Source: Eumeta japonica (lineage: Eukaryota > Arthropoda > Insecta > Lepidoptera > Psychidae). From it: 64,000 nucleotides of DNA. Where the stretch lies: contig BGZK01002013.1 in the NCBI GenBank assembly GCA_005406025.1, forward strand, positions 22,077 to 86,076, given 5' to 3'. Positions within the stretch are counted from its first letter, which is position 1. Every line of letters begins with the position of its first letter. The notes below the pieces were generated by a model. The model searched no databases and had not been told where the DNA came from. It saw nothing but the letters and a program-made list of their open reading frames with translations. This document shows positions 46,883 to 58,065 of the stretch, in pieces. The position numbers and the translations under genes are program-made.

Positions 46883-48476
46883 TTAAAATGAGTATGGATT
46901 AGGTATGTCATAGAATAAATATTTATCACAAAATTTTAAAAATATCATATTTATAATCTCATATATTAATATAGATAAATAAATAAAACGTATCGTACAC
47001 AGGAGGTGATCTACTTCTATTCAACATTTGATTAAAATCTGTTTAAGCGTTTCGAAGATTTATCTGGACAAATAAATGTATCATAATATTCACCAGTTTG
47101 CATCAAAATCTATGAAACTCTTCATAAATTATAAAAGAAAACATATGTATAAACAGACATACATTTTAGAAATGATAGAAGTGGGGTCCGTGAGTCATAA
47201 AAGGAATATTCATCAGAAAATTTGACATAAAAATTGTATGTACGGATAGACGCCACAAACGTACATAGATAATAGTAAGATTTATAAATAGGTATACATT
47301 TATAATAATAACAGAATAAAGTGTATATATACTATCGCTTCAAATCGAAAATAAAATAATTACATCTATTTTTTTGTAGCTCTGAGCGAATGGAGAGATT
47401 TCTCCTTCTGCAAGCTGTGAATATAAGCTGAAAGAGACAGGATTTAAAGTTTTTGTATTACTTAAATGTTTTGCTAATCAGCTCTCTGTCGCCAAAATGT
47501 GCATTAAAAACCTCGTTTAAAAAAATGAATTCGTATAGCCTTTACACTGTGAGCTGTAATTGAAATAGAAATTGTATTGACTTTTCGGCTTCGCCGTGGG
47601 TATAGCTAGTTATTAATAACATAATATTAATAAACGTATTAAAAGTTTATATTAAAGTTACCGTATCCAAATGTTTGACACTTTCAATTTCAAAATTAGA
47701 TGATTTCGAAATTCAAATATTATGTTTTAAAGTGCCAATCAAGTTCTATTCTTGGATATGTGAAAAATTCACAGTATAGTAGCTATATTGTAACAAAATT
47801 AAAAGAAAAATTATAGTCAACCAACTTATATACAAAATGTACTTGGAGAATTAAAAATGAAAATTTCGTAAAAAATCCGTTAAAATTTTCTAAGATAACG
47901 TTGTTGGTAGTGTCAAATAAGTAGTAAATATATATTCATAAATAATGTAAAGTTACGAAAATATTAAATCATGATATCCTTAACACTCATCCCTTGTGGG
48001 CCCGTTTGTAAACTTTATTAGTCATTAAAACGCGAATTTAATTACAGGTTCATATAATAAAACAAAAAGCCCCCTTTTAAAACCATACATTGTAAAACCA
48101 ATTATAGATTAATTTTTTTTTATATGAAATCTTAGTAAAATACTAAGTACAAAAATTGTAGATAATAGTTTTTGTATTAGACTTTTTGTACAAACATGAA
48201 AAAAGTGCTATGTTTTTCTTTGTCTTTGTTAGGGTCGTGTTTGTCAGTTACATTACTATCCCTTTTTGTTTAATACAGACGTTATAACAAAAACTAGTCT
48301 AAGTAGAATGGAGTGTGTTGCTATTTTATTGCCGCACCCTATGCTATCTTTACTCTGAGGACTTTTATGTTCCTTTGGTCTTTTCACATTGTTCTGTGAT
48401 GATTATTTTTTGCATTTAGGTTCAAGAGATAGATGTGGAGTAAATTTTAAAAATATTTTGTATCTTATTACAAGCA
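46883..48476. other. Intergenic DNA upstream of NUDT6-like copy 2
   Basis: AT-rich, no gene. A Helitron-like 3' end lies at 47581-47609 (separate entry). The last few hundred bases should contain the promoter of the plus-strand NUDT6-like gene; no core element is unambiguous. Confidence 0.4.
47581..47609 (+). mobile_element. Helitron-type 3' terminus
   Basis: CGGC (47586-47589) pairs with GCCG (47593-47596). TGGGTATAGCTAG follows, with CTAG at 47606-47609 and then a T. The 5' extent is not defined. Confidence 0.4.
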
Positions 48477-49761
48477 ATGTGGCAAAAACGTTTGGTTGTT
48501 TTAAAATCTCAAGTGAGATATGCGTTATTATCCAATTCTTTTCAGAAGTCATTTACGATTTCAAAGTTATTTTATCATCACCACCATCGCTTGTTAATGT
48601 AAGTTCTTTATGATATTCTAATTACTAAATTATTCATATTTAAAATGATATTATAAGTGATAATCACCAAATCTAGTGTTTTATTTTTGTTTTACTTTAA
48701 ATATATTCTTTTCAGTAATAACTGTTTGAATCATAAATGTAATTTTTCAAAATCGTCTGTAAGTTATACATTCAAGGGTGTCCTTGATCGTTACAATGGT
48801 GTTACAGTAGAAACATTACTAGAACCATGTGAAGAAAATATATTTCCTGAGAGGTTGGATGGTAGGTGTTTAACATAAGGACTGCTATAAATTGTAAAGA
48901 ATATTATTTTCGTTACTGTAATGTATTTAAATTTAATCTATCTAACGAATTTCACGTCGTTTTTACTACTATCAATTATCAGTTCCCTATTGTTCTGAGT
49001 GCTGGATCATTAGGTTGTAAAAAATGCTGTATAGAAAGTACCTATTATAATAAGATTAATAATTTCTATTGTCTTTAGATTCATTGGTAAAGTGGGATAA
49101 AGAAAACAGAAAATGTATTTGGTTCAAAGTTAACATAGCTCAATCAACATGGGTACCAATACTAGCAAAGAGAGGCTTTAATTTCCATCATGCCAGAGAT
49201 GACTTTGTCATGATGTACAAATGGTTGCTAAGGGAATCTAAACCAAATTTGCCTCCATCTGCCTATACCAACTTGGGAGTTGGTGGTTTAGTGATAAACC
49301 AAAATAACGAGATGTTAGTCATATCTGAGAAGCATTACGAGTATCCTCATTGGAAATTACCTGGTGGTTATGTTGAAAAAGGTGAGGACCTAGTAGATGC
49401 AGCTATAAGAGAGGTCAAAGAAGAAACTGGTGTTGATACTGTTTTTCGATCATTAGTGACATTTAGACATACACATAACATGATGTTTGGAAATGCTGAT
49501 ATCTATGTTATTGTGAGGATGGATCCTACCTCACATACAGTAACAATTTCAAATACCGAAGTTAACAATTGTCAGTGGATGCCAGTCGAGGAATACACAA
49601 AGCATGAGCATGTTCATAGATGGAATCGTTTTGTTGTAAATCAGGCCTTGCAACTTGAAAAAATGAAAATTAAAATGAATTTATGCAGGAGTACAGAAAA
49701 ATGGGGCCAAAATATTGTCAGACAAATAAACTATTTGATTGTTGAAAATCATAACGAATAA
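48477..49761 (+). CDS. NUDT6-like Nudix hydrolase, three exons (copy 2), probable mitochondrial presequence
   Basis: Exons: 48477-48598, 48716-48861 and 49079-49761, GT-AG introns, phases 2 and 1 joining correctly; 316 residues. Exon 1 encodes a start of 40 residues that is basic and has only one acidic residue or none (MWQKRLVVLKSQVRYALLSN, then KLFYHHHHRLL). It is rich in Arg, Lys, Ser and hydrophobics, as mitochondrial presequences are. Next come the NUDT6-type domain (LDRYNGVTVETLLEP, RKCIWFKVNI, FNFHHARDDFVMMYKWLL) and a complete Nudix box, G-x5-E-x7-REVKEETGV. The protein ends IVENHNE with AATAAA at 49779-49784. Exon 3 covers in one piece what copy 1 splits into exons 2, 3 and 4. Exon 2 has no ATG of its own in frame, which supports the separate first exon. 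A Nudix hydrolase acting in the mitochondrial matrix is inferred, not shown. Confidence 0.88.
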
Positions 49762-49789
49762 TATTTTTTTTATTTGTTAATAAATAAGT

Positions 49790-50787
49790 TATTGTTTTGT
49801 TGCAATTAAATATTTCATTTCTAATTTTTTTTTGTGTTTTTACTTTTACAAATTGAGATTAACTGAACATATTAATTCTTTAAATTATAACTACTATTCA
49901 TAGGCGAGGTTTTGTTTAAATGATTAGAGTTGTATGGAATACATTTCACAAAAAATAATGGCTTAGTAATTAAGTATTTTAATAAGTTTTGTTACTTTTT
50001 GCTATTTGCTATTGGTTGCAGATTATTAATAAGCAAGCATAGTTTAAAACATGTTTTTACAGATGTTTTAGAACGAGGATTATGTAGGTAAAGTTGCTAG
50101 TTATGTAATTTCTATTAGTGATTTGGAGTTTAAAAATTATTTATAAATATTAAAAATATCAAACAATTAATTTTTTAAACGATCCCTCTTTAAATTCATT
50201 TGTTAAGAAGTTCATTTTTATACATGCCATTAACAACTTATTTTTGAAATTTGTGGCTCAGATAATGTAGGCTCTCATCAATAAAAAAATAATTCCATAA
50301 AAGTAATCAATCTCCTTTGCTGTCTTTATTAACAACAGTCGATTGCGAATGCTCATCTGTTGAGATCATATTGCTAAGATTATAAATCATGTTGAGCTTG
50401 ATATTATCTTATAATAATATATAAAAATAACATCAAAGAAAAAAAGATTAGAAAGATCATCTGTTATTTATATTTTAATTTCAGACAAATATGGCAAAAT
50501 CAAAAATGGGACACATTACTATATGAATGTGTAATTAGTGTATTTATTTTCTTATCTACATTTTTATTGTAAAAATTAAGATAGATGAGACATATATAGA
50601 TTTTATTGTGTTGAAATCAGGGTATATATCAGAAATCCTAAACTTACAATAATAGGATTATGGCATTACCTACAAAATGGCAATAAGTTGTTGAACAAAA
50701 CGGCATATGTCAATAAATGTCAATAAAATATGATGAAAAAATATTTTGAATTTGTATATAAAATACAAAAGAGACACTTTTTCCCTG

Positions 50788-50790
<3 letters not shown>
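49790..50790. other. Downstream intergenic DNA, nothing recognised
   Basis: AT-rich with no gene or defined repeat. Confidence 0.4.

Positions 50791-50791
<1 letters not shown>

Positions 50792-50863
<72 letters not shown>
50792..50863. repeat. (TA)n microsatellite, about 36 units
   Basis: An uninterrupted TA run, directly followed by ACTAGCTTTTGACC, an inverted Helitron-type end. Frames across it give Tyr-Ile repeats and are not genes. Confidence 0.97.
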
Positions 50864-50865
<2 letters not shown>

Positions 50866-50866
<1 letters not shown>

Positions 50867-51075
50867 TAGCTTTTGACCATAGCTCCATTCCTTTAGCTGA
50901 GGGATAGTATATGTGATGGTAGATGAAAATTTTTTTTTTGGTAGGGTTTTCATAAAATCTGATGTCAGTGAGCATCAACTTCTCGAAAAGAGTAACTATG
51001 CCAAAGTTCAAGTCAATTGAACCTATAGTTTTGGAGATCTCTTGATTAGTTAGTCAGTCAGTCAGTGGTATTTTG
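50866..51075 (-). mobile_element. Helitron-like repeat fragment
   Basis: CTAGCTTTTGACCATAGCTC at the left is the inverted form of a CTAG-terminated 3' end, like that at 20315. The body includes CCAAAGTTCAAGTCAATTGA and the short TTAGTCAGTCAGTCAGTGG array typical of lepidopteran non-autonomous repeats. Inserted at the edge of the TA microsatellite, as expected for A/T targets. Confidence 0.45.
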
Positions 51076-51439
51076 CTTATGCATATTATAATTAAGTGTA
51101 AATAAAATAAGATATAAAATTATGTTGAATTTGTATGTAGAATATGAAAAAGTTTTCCTTGGCATTAGACATGATGTCATCAAAAATTCAGTATTATGTT
51201 TGTCATGCGTTTAGTATTTACTAGTTAAATTAGATCATCTAAAAAAATCACCAAAATAAGACTGAAAACAAAATACAACAAGTTAGTTATGTCCATGTGT
51301 GCAATACAAATAGTTTTATTCTATCTATACTTACATCAATAGAAATATTGAAAGGAGAATGAATGCAGGATATAAAATGAATGTAGTCTTGCTTTCTATT
51401 ATGAATAGTAAAAGTGTCTAGCTATCTATAATGGAGTCC

Positions 51440-51925
51440 TGATTCCTATACTTTAAACGGTAGTGAAATTTTGATATTGCAGAAGTATAATGAAAGGATA
51501 AATGCGGTGGAGATTCAATGCAATCTCTGGGTAATATTTGTGGAGTGCCTTTGAAAGGTAGATGTAGGAGCAGTGATGTTAGAGAGCAATGTGGTTCGTA
51601 AGAATGTAAAAAGTACTCTTTTGTACTCTAGTCACTACTTTGACTAGAGTACAAAAGGGTATGTTGCGGTGGTTTGGCCATCTTGAAAGAATGAATGGAA
51701 GTGAGCTGATAAAGCAAATATATAGAGCGAATGTGTGTGATGGAAAGGTCACAAGGGTGGCCCTATAAAATAAGTAAGCACCAAATTTTAAGCATCCAAA
51801 ACCGACGAGCTTGCATGAAAAGATTGATGGATGTCAGTGAAGCAAGAGATATGCAAAAATCGTATAATGTGGAACTAAGCCTTTTGAGAAAAAGGCGTGA
51901 GTTTATGTTATTACTAATATATAAT
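51440..51925 (+). pseudogene. 3' coding tail of a non-LTR retrotransposon, decayed
   Basis: Pieces in several plus-strand frames resemble a LINE ORF2 C-terminus: an RWFGHLERMNGS block (51664-51700), a YRANVCDGK segment (51720-51750), and QNRRACMKRLMDVSEARDMQ (about 51797-51856). It ends in the GGCGTGAGTTTATGTTATTA tail seen, inverted, at 23918-24340. The rest of the element is absent. Confidence 0.55.
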
Positions 51926-53090
51926 AAAACTATTTTTATAATTTTAATAGAAACGAAAACTTTTTAGAATTTCTGTCTATATATTTGTTCGTTTGTATAT
52001 CGCGCAAAAACTACTGAATACGGTTATAACAGTTTCACACTATCTGAAAGCCAAGTACAATTCAAATCTCTTAAACTGTGAATTTCATCTATGTGTAGAG
52101 AATTATTTTAAAAGTTTCGTGTCTGCATGGTTTTAAATCAATACTTTTATTACTACACCTTTAAAGACTTGGACCAGAGCAGAATTAGGATTGAGATCAT
52201 GGTAGAGACTGCTTTCAATCAATATATAAAATGTTGCGAAAGATCAATGAATTTATTTAAACAAAAATCAGCAATAGAACACGATACAGTCTAGTCATCT
52301 AGTGCCATAATAAGCTAGACGCACGGTTGCTTTACGTAGTCAATTTCAAGTGCATAACATAGGGCGGCGCCTATTTCAATGTTTGAGAAACATTGAATGG
52401 AAATAATTATATTCTAGTTAGTAAGGAATATACATATAATATTTGCGAAAATAAAATGTAATGATTAGTCGTTTTACCATAACAAGATTTACAATAACGC
52501 AATGTACAACTCTGCATTTTCTTCAAAAACTTTTTTCACAAATCTACATTTAATGTTACTTCTATGTAACATCTAGGTATATGAAATGTAAAATTTGAAA
52601 ACCTTATGACTTTTCAAGCGGTAGGTAGAATAGAAAAAAATAATCGGTAATGTCATGGTTTAATAATCACGTACCTAATTTAAAAAACAAATTTAATCTA
52701 CGAAACGAAACGCTGTGCCAATAAAACAAATCTATTAAATACCGATATTTACGATTATGGTAAATAATTCATTCAGTTTTACACGATTTTGAAATAATAG
52801 GTATAAGATATACCTAATGCAAAATATGACTTACACAAAAATAAAAACGGCCTTTAAACATACGTAGATTAGATAAATATCTGCCAGATAATAAACATTC
52901 GATAAGTTTAAACTACTACAAATAATTCTTTCAATGAAATACAAACATTGATTTATAAAATTATTCAAAAAAAAGAAACTGCCTTTAAAAACGTGATTAA
53001 ATTATTTTTTAATCAAACTTCAAAAATTACTAGTCAATTGTTTTTGGAGTCGGTTCCAGCTGAAAATAATGCAGACACAGTTGTGTCTCT
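51926..53090. other. Intergenic DNA with repeat relics
   Basis: A relic of a common repeat (GCGCAAAAACTACTGAATAC) lies at about 52000-52090. A single arm of the GGTTCCAG foldback family lies at 53030-53065. No gene seen. Confidence 0.4.
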
Positions 53091-53103
53091 TCTAAGAAAA
53101 AGA

Positions 53104-53270
53104 TTTTTTTTGACGTGATAATGTCTCGTAAATCGATGACCGCCGGCTGCACGAACGAAAAAGCTTACTCATTGTCGCGGTCCGCCTGAGGCGAGCGCGC
53201 GAGCGAGAGCGCGGAACGCGCGATCTCTCTTCCACTCCATCGGCCGATGCGTCCGAGTAGAAGAGAGACG
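53104..53270 (-). repeat. GC-rich dispersed repeat, minus-strand copy
   Basis: Inverted counterpart of 46719-46882. It shares GGACGCATCGGCCGATGGAG, the GAGAGAT boundary, the CGATTTACGAGAC-type segment and the TATCACGTCAAAAAAA end. It is slightly more GC-rich than the other copy. Confidence 0.65.
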
Positions 53271-53770
53271 GCGGCCGCACACAACCTACATGTGAACTGT
53301 TTTTCAACTGTTTATAAACTGAAGTGAAAAGTTAATGTGGTTGCCATTGTTTATTATTACAACAACAATTGCGGCAAGTGATAATAATTCAATTCAATTC
53401 ATAAAAGTATGCAATTTTTCATCAATGTTTTCTTATGACGTTACCACGTAAAATTATCGCTCGCAAACCGACTTTACAGGCAACCAATTTTTTTTTGTGA
53501 CTCAATATTTAACATTTCATATTCATGTTTATATATGTTCTTTTGCCTTGTGTTAATGGGAACAAAACAACTGTTTAGTTTTTGAAGTCCGTTTAAAAAA
53601 TTTATAGTCGGTCTCATTTTTTTTTTAATTTGTAAAATTCATTTAACTACTTTACATGTGGATTAGGTAATGGTTAATAAAATCGGTCAAACATATCCTT
53701 TACTTTTATACGAAACAAGCGGAAAAGCAGTTCCGATACCAAATTCATTGTCAGCTCGTAGTTATTCCAA
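53271..53770. other. Intergenic DNA, nothing recognised
   Basis: AT-rich. A phrase resembling the end of the repeat just upstream (ATGACGTTACCACGTAAAA) recurs at about 53435. No gene. Confidence 0.4.
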
Positions 53771-53918
53771 CAGTGGCGGCGCTAGGCGTCGGCGACCGCC
53801 GACGGCCTCGCGCCTGAAGGGGCCTCGCAAACAAAAAAGTTTTGCCTACAAGTTATTAAAAAGAGGCCTCGCAAACCTGATGTCGCCGACGTCCACGAGT
53901 GGTGTAGCGCCGCCACTG
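53771..53918. mobile_element. 148-bp hAT-like MITE
   Basis: Perfect 14-bp terminal inverted repeats, CAGTGGCGGCGCTA and TAGCGCCGCCACTG. The flanks TATTCCAA and ATTCCTAA are compatible with a decayed 8-bp target duplication. The interior is GC-rich, with two CCTCGCAAAC copies. The 87-codon frame covering it (53670-53933) is produced by the element. Confidence 0.75.
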
Positions 53919-53929
53919 ATTCCTAAATC

Positions 53930-55390
53930 TTAACGTTCTTAGTAGGAGCAAATTACCATATTATTCTTATACCTAAAAACTACATAAATTATACTTATTC
54001 TTTATAATATAAAAGTCTTACAATTCATATAAATGATATTCGCATTCATTTCCACGCAATAAGTCAATGATTTTAACATTAAATTAAACTCATTCTGTTT
54101 CTAATGTTATCACCAAGAGTTCTGATGTGATCCTGCTACGATTGTAACGTTGGAATTATGTAAATAAATGAAAATGTCTAGGAAGATTAATAAGTAGTTA
54201 ATTTTAATTCGGTATATACTAGGCTTTACTTATAGCCATTGAAGAATAGATTCTGGTGACAAATCGCAGTATTATCCCCTAACTCCTAACCGCTGAGGAG
54301 TGCTGTGGCTTTCCCCATCAGTTCAACAGCATGATATGATAGCTACCATACACAAAAACTTACACAATAAAAATAAGAACTGAAACACACTACGTGCCTA
54401 TAATTGAAGGTTTTCCTGGTTTGTTCTGGGATCTCAGCGTCACGTCCTGACTTTGTGACTATGAGACTAGTACCTCAGGATTATACCCTTTCAAACAAAA
54501 TAAGATTCTAAATCGGTCCACAATTGACGAAATTACCGCTGAATAAACAATAAAAAACATACATACAGACGAACATAGAAGCTCCTCCTTTGTGAAGTCG
54601 GTAAAAAATCAAAAAACTACTACATCATTTTATCATTTGAATAGAATTATTAGTTGTTTTTAAAGGGAATATGCTCAGCTGAGGTTTGTCATCTGGTGGT
54701 AAAACCCCGAAAATTTTACTTCATTAATTGTTAACAAATAGACTCGAATTTGCGATCTAACTGAAGAAAAGGCGGCGAATCATTGGCGGATTAGCAACTG
54801 CGGCGACAGCGAGAAAATTTGCGGAATCAAGGGTGCAGCAGTGAGCTGCCTTCTGAAGCGAGGCTTACCCGTTCCTTTATCAATATTCCTATCCAGTATA
54901 GCTTGCAATTTAATCAAACTTAGTTAATTTCGATAAGATATTTTCATTTGGTGAGTTCTTTGCATTTAAATACTTATGAAATTTATAATGTTTTTTATTT
55001 TCATGTTGTAAGATGTGGTTAACAATTTCAAATAAAATAATTACTGTGGTCAATTACAAAAACAGGAATTAATATTCTTAATAATTCTAAAAAAAACCGT
55101 TTTAAGAAAAACATTTTTTTTGTGCACCGCAAATAATACAATAAGTGTTTTTTTTTATACCTAAATTTCAACAATTACAAATTTCAGCTCTCGGCTACTT
55201 GACGGCCGAGCGGCGTGATGTTGGAGTGTTAGGTACCTACTGCAATTGAGTTAGCGGCCGGCGGTCGGTCTATTGTTCTTGTGGGCACGCAGCTGATTCA
55301 TAAGTTTGCTGCATATAAAGGTGATTACATACATTTAATTTATTTTGTAGCAATATATACAATATCTGTCAAAGTTTTAATCGCTCAGGG
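53930..55390. other. Intergenic DNA with a dispersed repeat; possible BEL leader
   Basis: 54230-54610 has features of a common lepidopteran repeat (CTAACTCCTAACCGCTGAGG, then GAGTGCTGTGGCTTT, and a 3' end ATACATACAGACGAACATAG with CTCCTCC). 55195-55390 lies directly upstream of the BEL gag and should contain its 5' LTR and leader. TGTTGGAGTGTTAGG at 55219 could be an LTR start, but I cannot match it to a 3' LTR. Confidence 0.35.
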
Positions 55391-55392
55391 CA

Positions 55393-56320
55393 ATGATTGA
55401 CACAGAAGCTAAGGAACTTAAAGATCTCATATCTAAAAGATCTTCAGTTAAAGGTACACATATTCGAAAAAAATTGAAAAGAACTTATAGAATTAGATCA
55501 TATTAATAAATGCCAATCAAATGAATTAAATGTTAGATTAAAAAAATTAGAAGCATTATGCAATGAGTATGATTTAATTCAAGCGACTATTGAGATTAAA
55601 GATTTGTCTGCCCAGAGTGACAGAGAACAGATTTTTAAAATCAACAGTGGAAGCTCAAGAGATGATCGAGAAATATGATAAGTGCGTGTTGTCAGAAAGT
55701 TCGGTGTTATCACATTCTAATAATAAATTTAATGTGAAGTTACCCACAATAACACTTCCATCTTTTGATGGAGAAATAACTAAGTGACCTGAGTTTAAGG
55801 ACATACATTTCACTGATTCATAGCAATGATTCTCTACCTAAGATTGCGAAATACCAATATTTGAAGGGTTCCTTGTCTGGCATTGCGGCTAATGTAATAT
55901 ATTCCTTGCAACGAGTAAAAATCATGATATAGCATGGAAGTTGGTAATGGATCGTTTCAATACTAAACAGCAATTAGTGTATATGCACCTTAAGTCATTA
56001 TTCGATGTTCCAGCTATCAATAAGAAATGCGCTGTATCTATACGAAACTTAGTTGATTATTTGTAAATATAGTTTAGAAGAAAAAATGATAACTGGGACA
56101 CACTTCTTATTTTTATGTTCATTTTTATCAAGGTTGCATAGAATTACAAGTGCTAAATGAGAAGAATACGAAAACAGTATGTCATCTAATCCTAAATTGG
56201 ATCATTTCTATGATTTTTTAAGAAAAAGGGCAGGTGTTCTTGAACTAGTTATTCCAAACAGCAATGACAAAAATAACAAACATTTTTTTCAGCACCACAC
56301 AGTAATAAACGTGTACTACT
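55393..56320 (+). pseudogene. BEL/Pao gag, broken
   Basis: It starts MIDTEAKELKDLISKRSS, the usual short basic coiled start of BEL gag. After frameshifts it continues with LPTITLPSFDGEITK, matching the family's LP-x-I-x-LP-x-F-x-G signature. Next are a KYQYLKGSLSG-like segment and LVYMHLKSLFDVPAINKK. In-frame stops occur, for example after EITK at about 55787. Confidence 0.75.
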
Positions 56321-57083
56321 TTGTCATGTTCGGTTTGTAATGGCGAGCGTTTAATTTATTATTGTGATAAATTTTTGATTAAGGATCCCGCAAACAGATT
56401 AGATTTTGTAATAAAACAAAAAGCTTGTATTAACTGTTTGCGTAGCGGACACTTTGCTCGCCAATGCAAGTCGAGTTTTGCAAAATGTGTAAAAGAAAAC
56501 ATAATTCACCGATACATGTTTGCAAGGACGATAACAAGGAACAAAGGTCACTGACGGTGTCCACGTGCGTGACCAATGAAATATTGTTGTCGACGGCTAT
56601 TGTAACCATATCCGGCAGCAATTCTGATAAAGTTTGTGAAGTGCGTTATTTATTAGATAGTGGAAGTCAATCTTCTTTTATAAGTAACAGGTTATGTGAT
56701 GTGTTGCAAATTCAAGGACAGCTCGTAAATTCTGTTTGTGTCACTGGAGTAAACAATTCGAGGCATTACAACGATGTACAGTGAAAGTACAATCGCGTTG
56801 AAATACATTTAGTACAAGAGTCAATGCGTTTATTATTAATGAGATTACTAGAGAATTACCCACTTGTAAAGTAGACGGATCGAGTTGGAATATACCAAAC
56901 AATATATATTTAGCGGATCCGAATTTTTGCTACCCTGCAAAAATAGATGTGTTATTAGGGGCGGATATATTTTGAGATCTGATTTCTTTAGGGCAAATTA
57001 AATTAGGCGTGAACAAACCTATAGGTGTATTGTATGAGGTGTTAATCGGCTTGTTTTCACTAAAAACAAATCGGATGGATTAT
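56321..57083 (+). pseudogene. BEL/Pao nucleocapsid zinc knuckles and aspartic protease, broken
   Basis: CINCLRSGHFARQC gives a CX2CX4HX4C zinc knuckle. In the next frame CKMCKRKHNSPIH continues the second knuckle. The protease active site is DSGSQSSFISNRLC at about 56655-56700. A segment NIYLADPNFCYPAKIDVLLG and a QIGWIIVS end follow, where the next element interrupts. A stop after the LLGADIF segment and several frameshifts are present. Confidence 0.8.
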
Positions 57084-57390
57084 AGTTTCTAATTATAGAT
57101 CAAGACATTTAGATTAGGAAAAAAAAATCTAATTATCATAAAAATTAAAGATTATTTATATTTTTAGAAAATAAATCTTAAAAAAATAGGCATTAAGTCA
57201 CGTGACAGTAAACACCAATCAGAAAGTGTGACGTCACGGCTCTACAAACATCTGCTGTCGTTGACGTTTTTATTCAAACAACAAAGATAGCCTCCTGCCA
57301 TTTTCATTATAATTTCTCGTTTTTATCCCTTTTTTAACACGTAAATACAGTTATTCTTAGTCATATAGTGAAAGATAAACAGATATCATC

Positions 57391-57517
57391 ATGGAATCAG
57401 GATTTAGCAAAGCAAATAGCAATAACTTGCCCAGACTTGACGCCGTTATGCTTGGTACATTTTTCGCATCAAATAGAGACTTTTGCTCATCGGAATTCGC
57501 AATGTTAAAGCTTCAAT
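57391..57517 (+). CDS. First exon of a transposon-encoded protein (SNNLP-type N-terminus)
   Basis: 42 codons plus one base start MESGFSKANSNNLPRLDAVM and go on to TFFASNRDFCSSEF, then a strong donor (T|GTAAGT at 57518). The pattern S-N-L-P then a hydrophobic helix then F-x-S-A/S-E resembles the N-terminus of a family of insect multi-copy proteins that I associate with SWIM-type finger or YqaJ-like proteins. That association is from memory and not verified. The rest of the gene is missing here. Confidence 0.45.
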
Positions 57518-57604
57518 GTAAGTATAATATATTTATTATAAGTTTAGATATAAATATTAATGTTTTATTACCGATTATTAATTTTGTATGTATTGTTTGT
57601 AGAC

Positions 57605-57773
57605 CTTTACTATCATTCTTTAGACTATCATTCCTCCTTACAAGTGTTAGCCACTTTTTCCGTATTTGTTGATTTCTTGGAACATATATAAATAATTTTG
57701 GGCGTTTTATGCTTGTACTTTCACACTGAGGCACTACACAGCACTCGTAATAGTTATAAGACGGCAAATCCAT
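57605..57773 (-). CDS. First exon of a THAP-type zinc-finger protein
   Basis: 56 codons plus one base. The first part, CCVVPQC, gives the CX4C half of a THAP zinc module. LFIYVPRNQQIRKKWL contains the conserved Pro and Trp of THAP domains. The exon ends with a donor (G|GTCTAC, 57604). The CX2H half of the zinc module would be in the next exon, which is deleted. THAP domains bind DNA sequence-specifically and are found in P-element and Kolobok proteins, so a transposon origin is plausible. Not functional here without the other half. Confidence 0.55.
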
Positions 57774-58065
57774 TTTTATTTTAAAACACTTCCAATCTTA
57801 GTAAACAAACAGTTTTGTTTGGCGAGCCGTGACGTCATTCAAGACGCCATGACAGTCTTAGGCGTTTTTGACGGAAAATTAAATTGATTTTTTTAAATGC
57901 AAAATACTAATTGTAAATATTAGTTTTTCCTTAAAATATATTTTTTTTTTGGATAAAATAAGTGTCTAGGTGTATAAATAACTAGTTTTTAAAATTTTGT
58001 CAACTAGCCTATTCTATTTTATACCTATAGGTACTACAAAATTCTATTTTAGGCTAGTTAGTAGT

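Larger units (their letters stand above)
57086..58062. mobile_element. Internally deleted element with two convergent gene starts, nested in BEL
   Basis: The BEL protein text breaks at QIGWIIVS (57060-57085) and resumes at GPV near 58066, which sets the limits to within a few bases. Inside, GTGACGTCACGGCTC (57228) and GAGCCGTGACGTCAT (57831) are inverted, about 145 and 220 bp from the respective ends. The outer arms are AT-rich and only loosely similar. A hairpin (AACTAGCCTA at 58002, TAGGCTAGTT at 58050) lies at the right end. Each arm is followed inward by the first exon of a gene: one on the plus strand (57391) and one on the minus strand (57773). The two face each other. The parts after their splice donors are deleted. 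This suggests an autonomous parent with two convergent multi-exon genes. Confidence 0.6.

Noticed and set aside
50670..51011. Minus-strand frames with a Tyr-Ile repeat
   Set aside because: They read through the TA microsatellite; the flanking residues have no domain.
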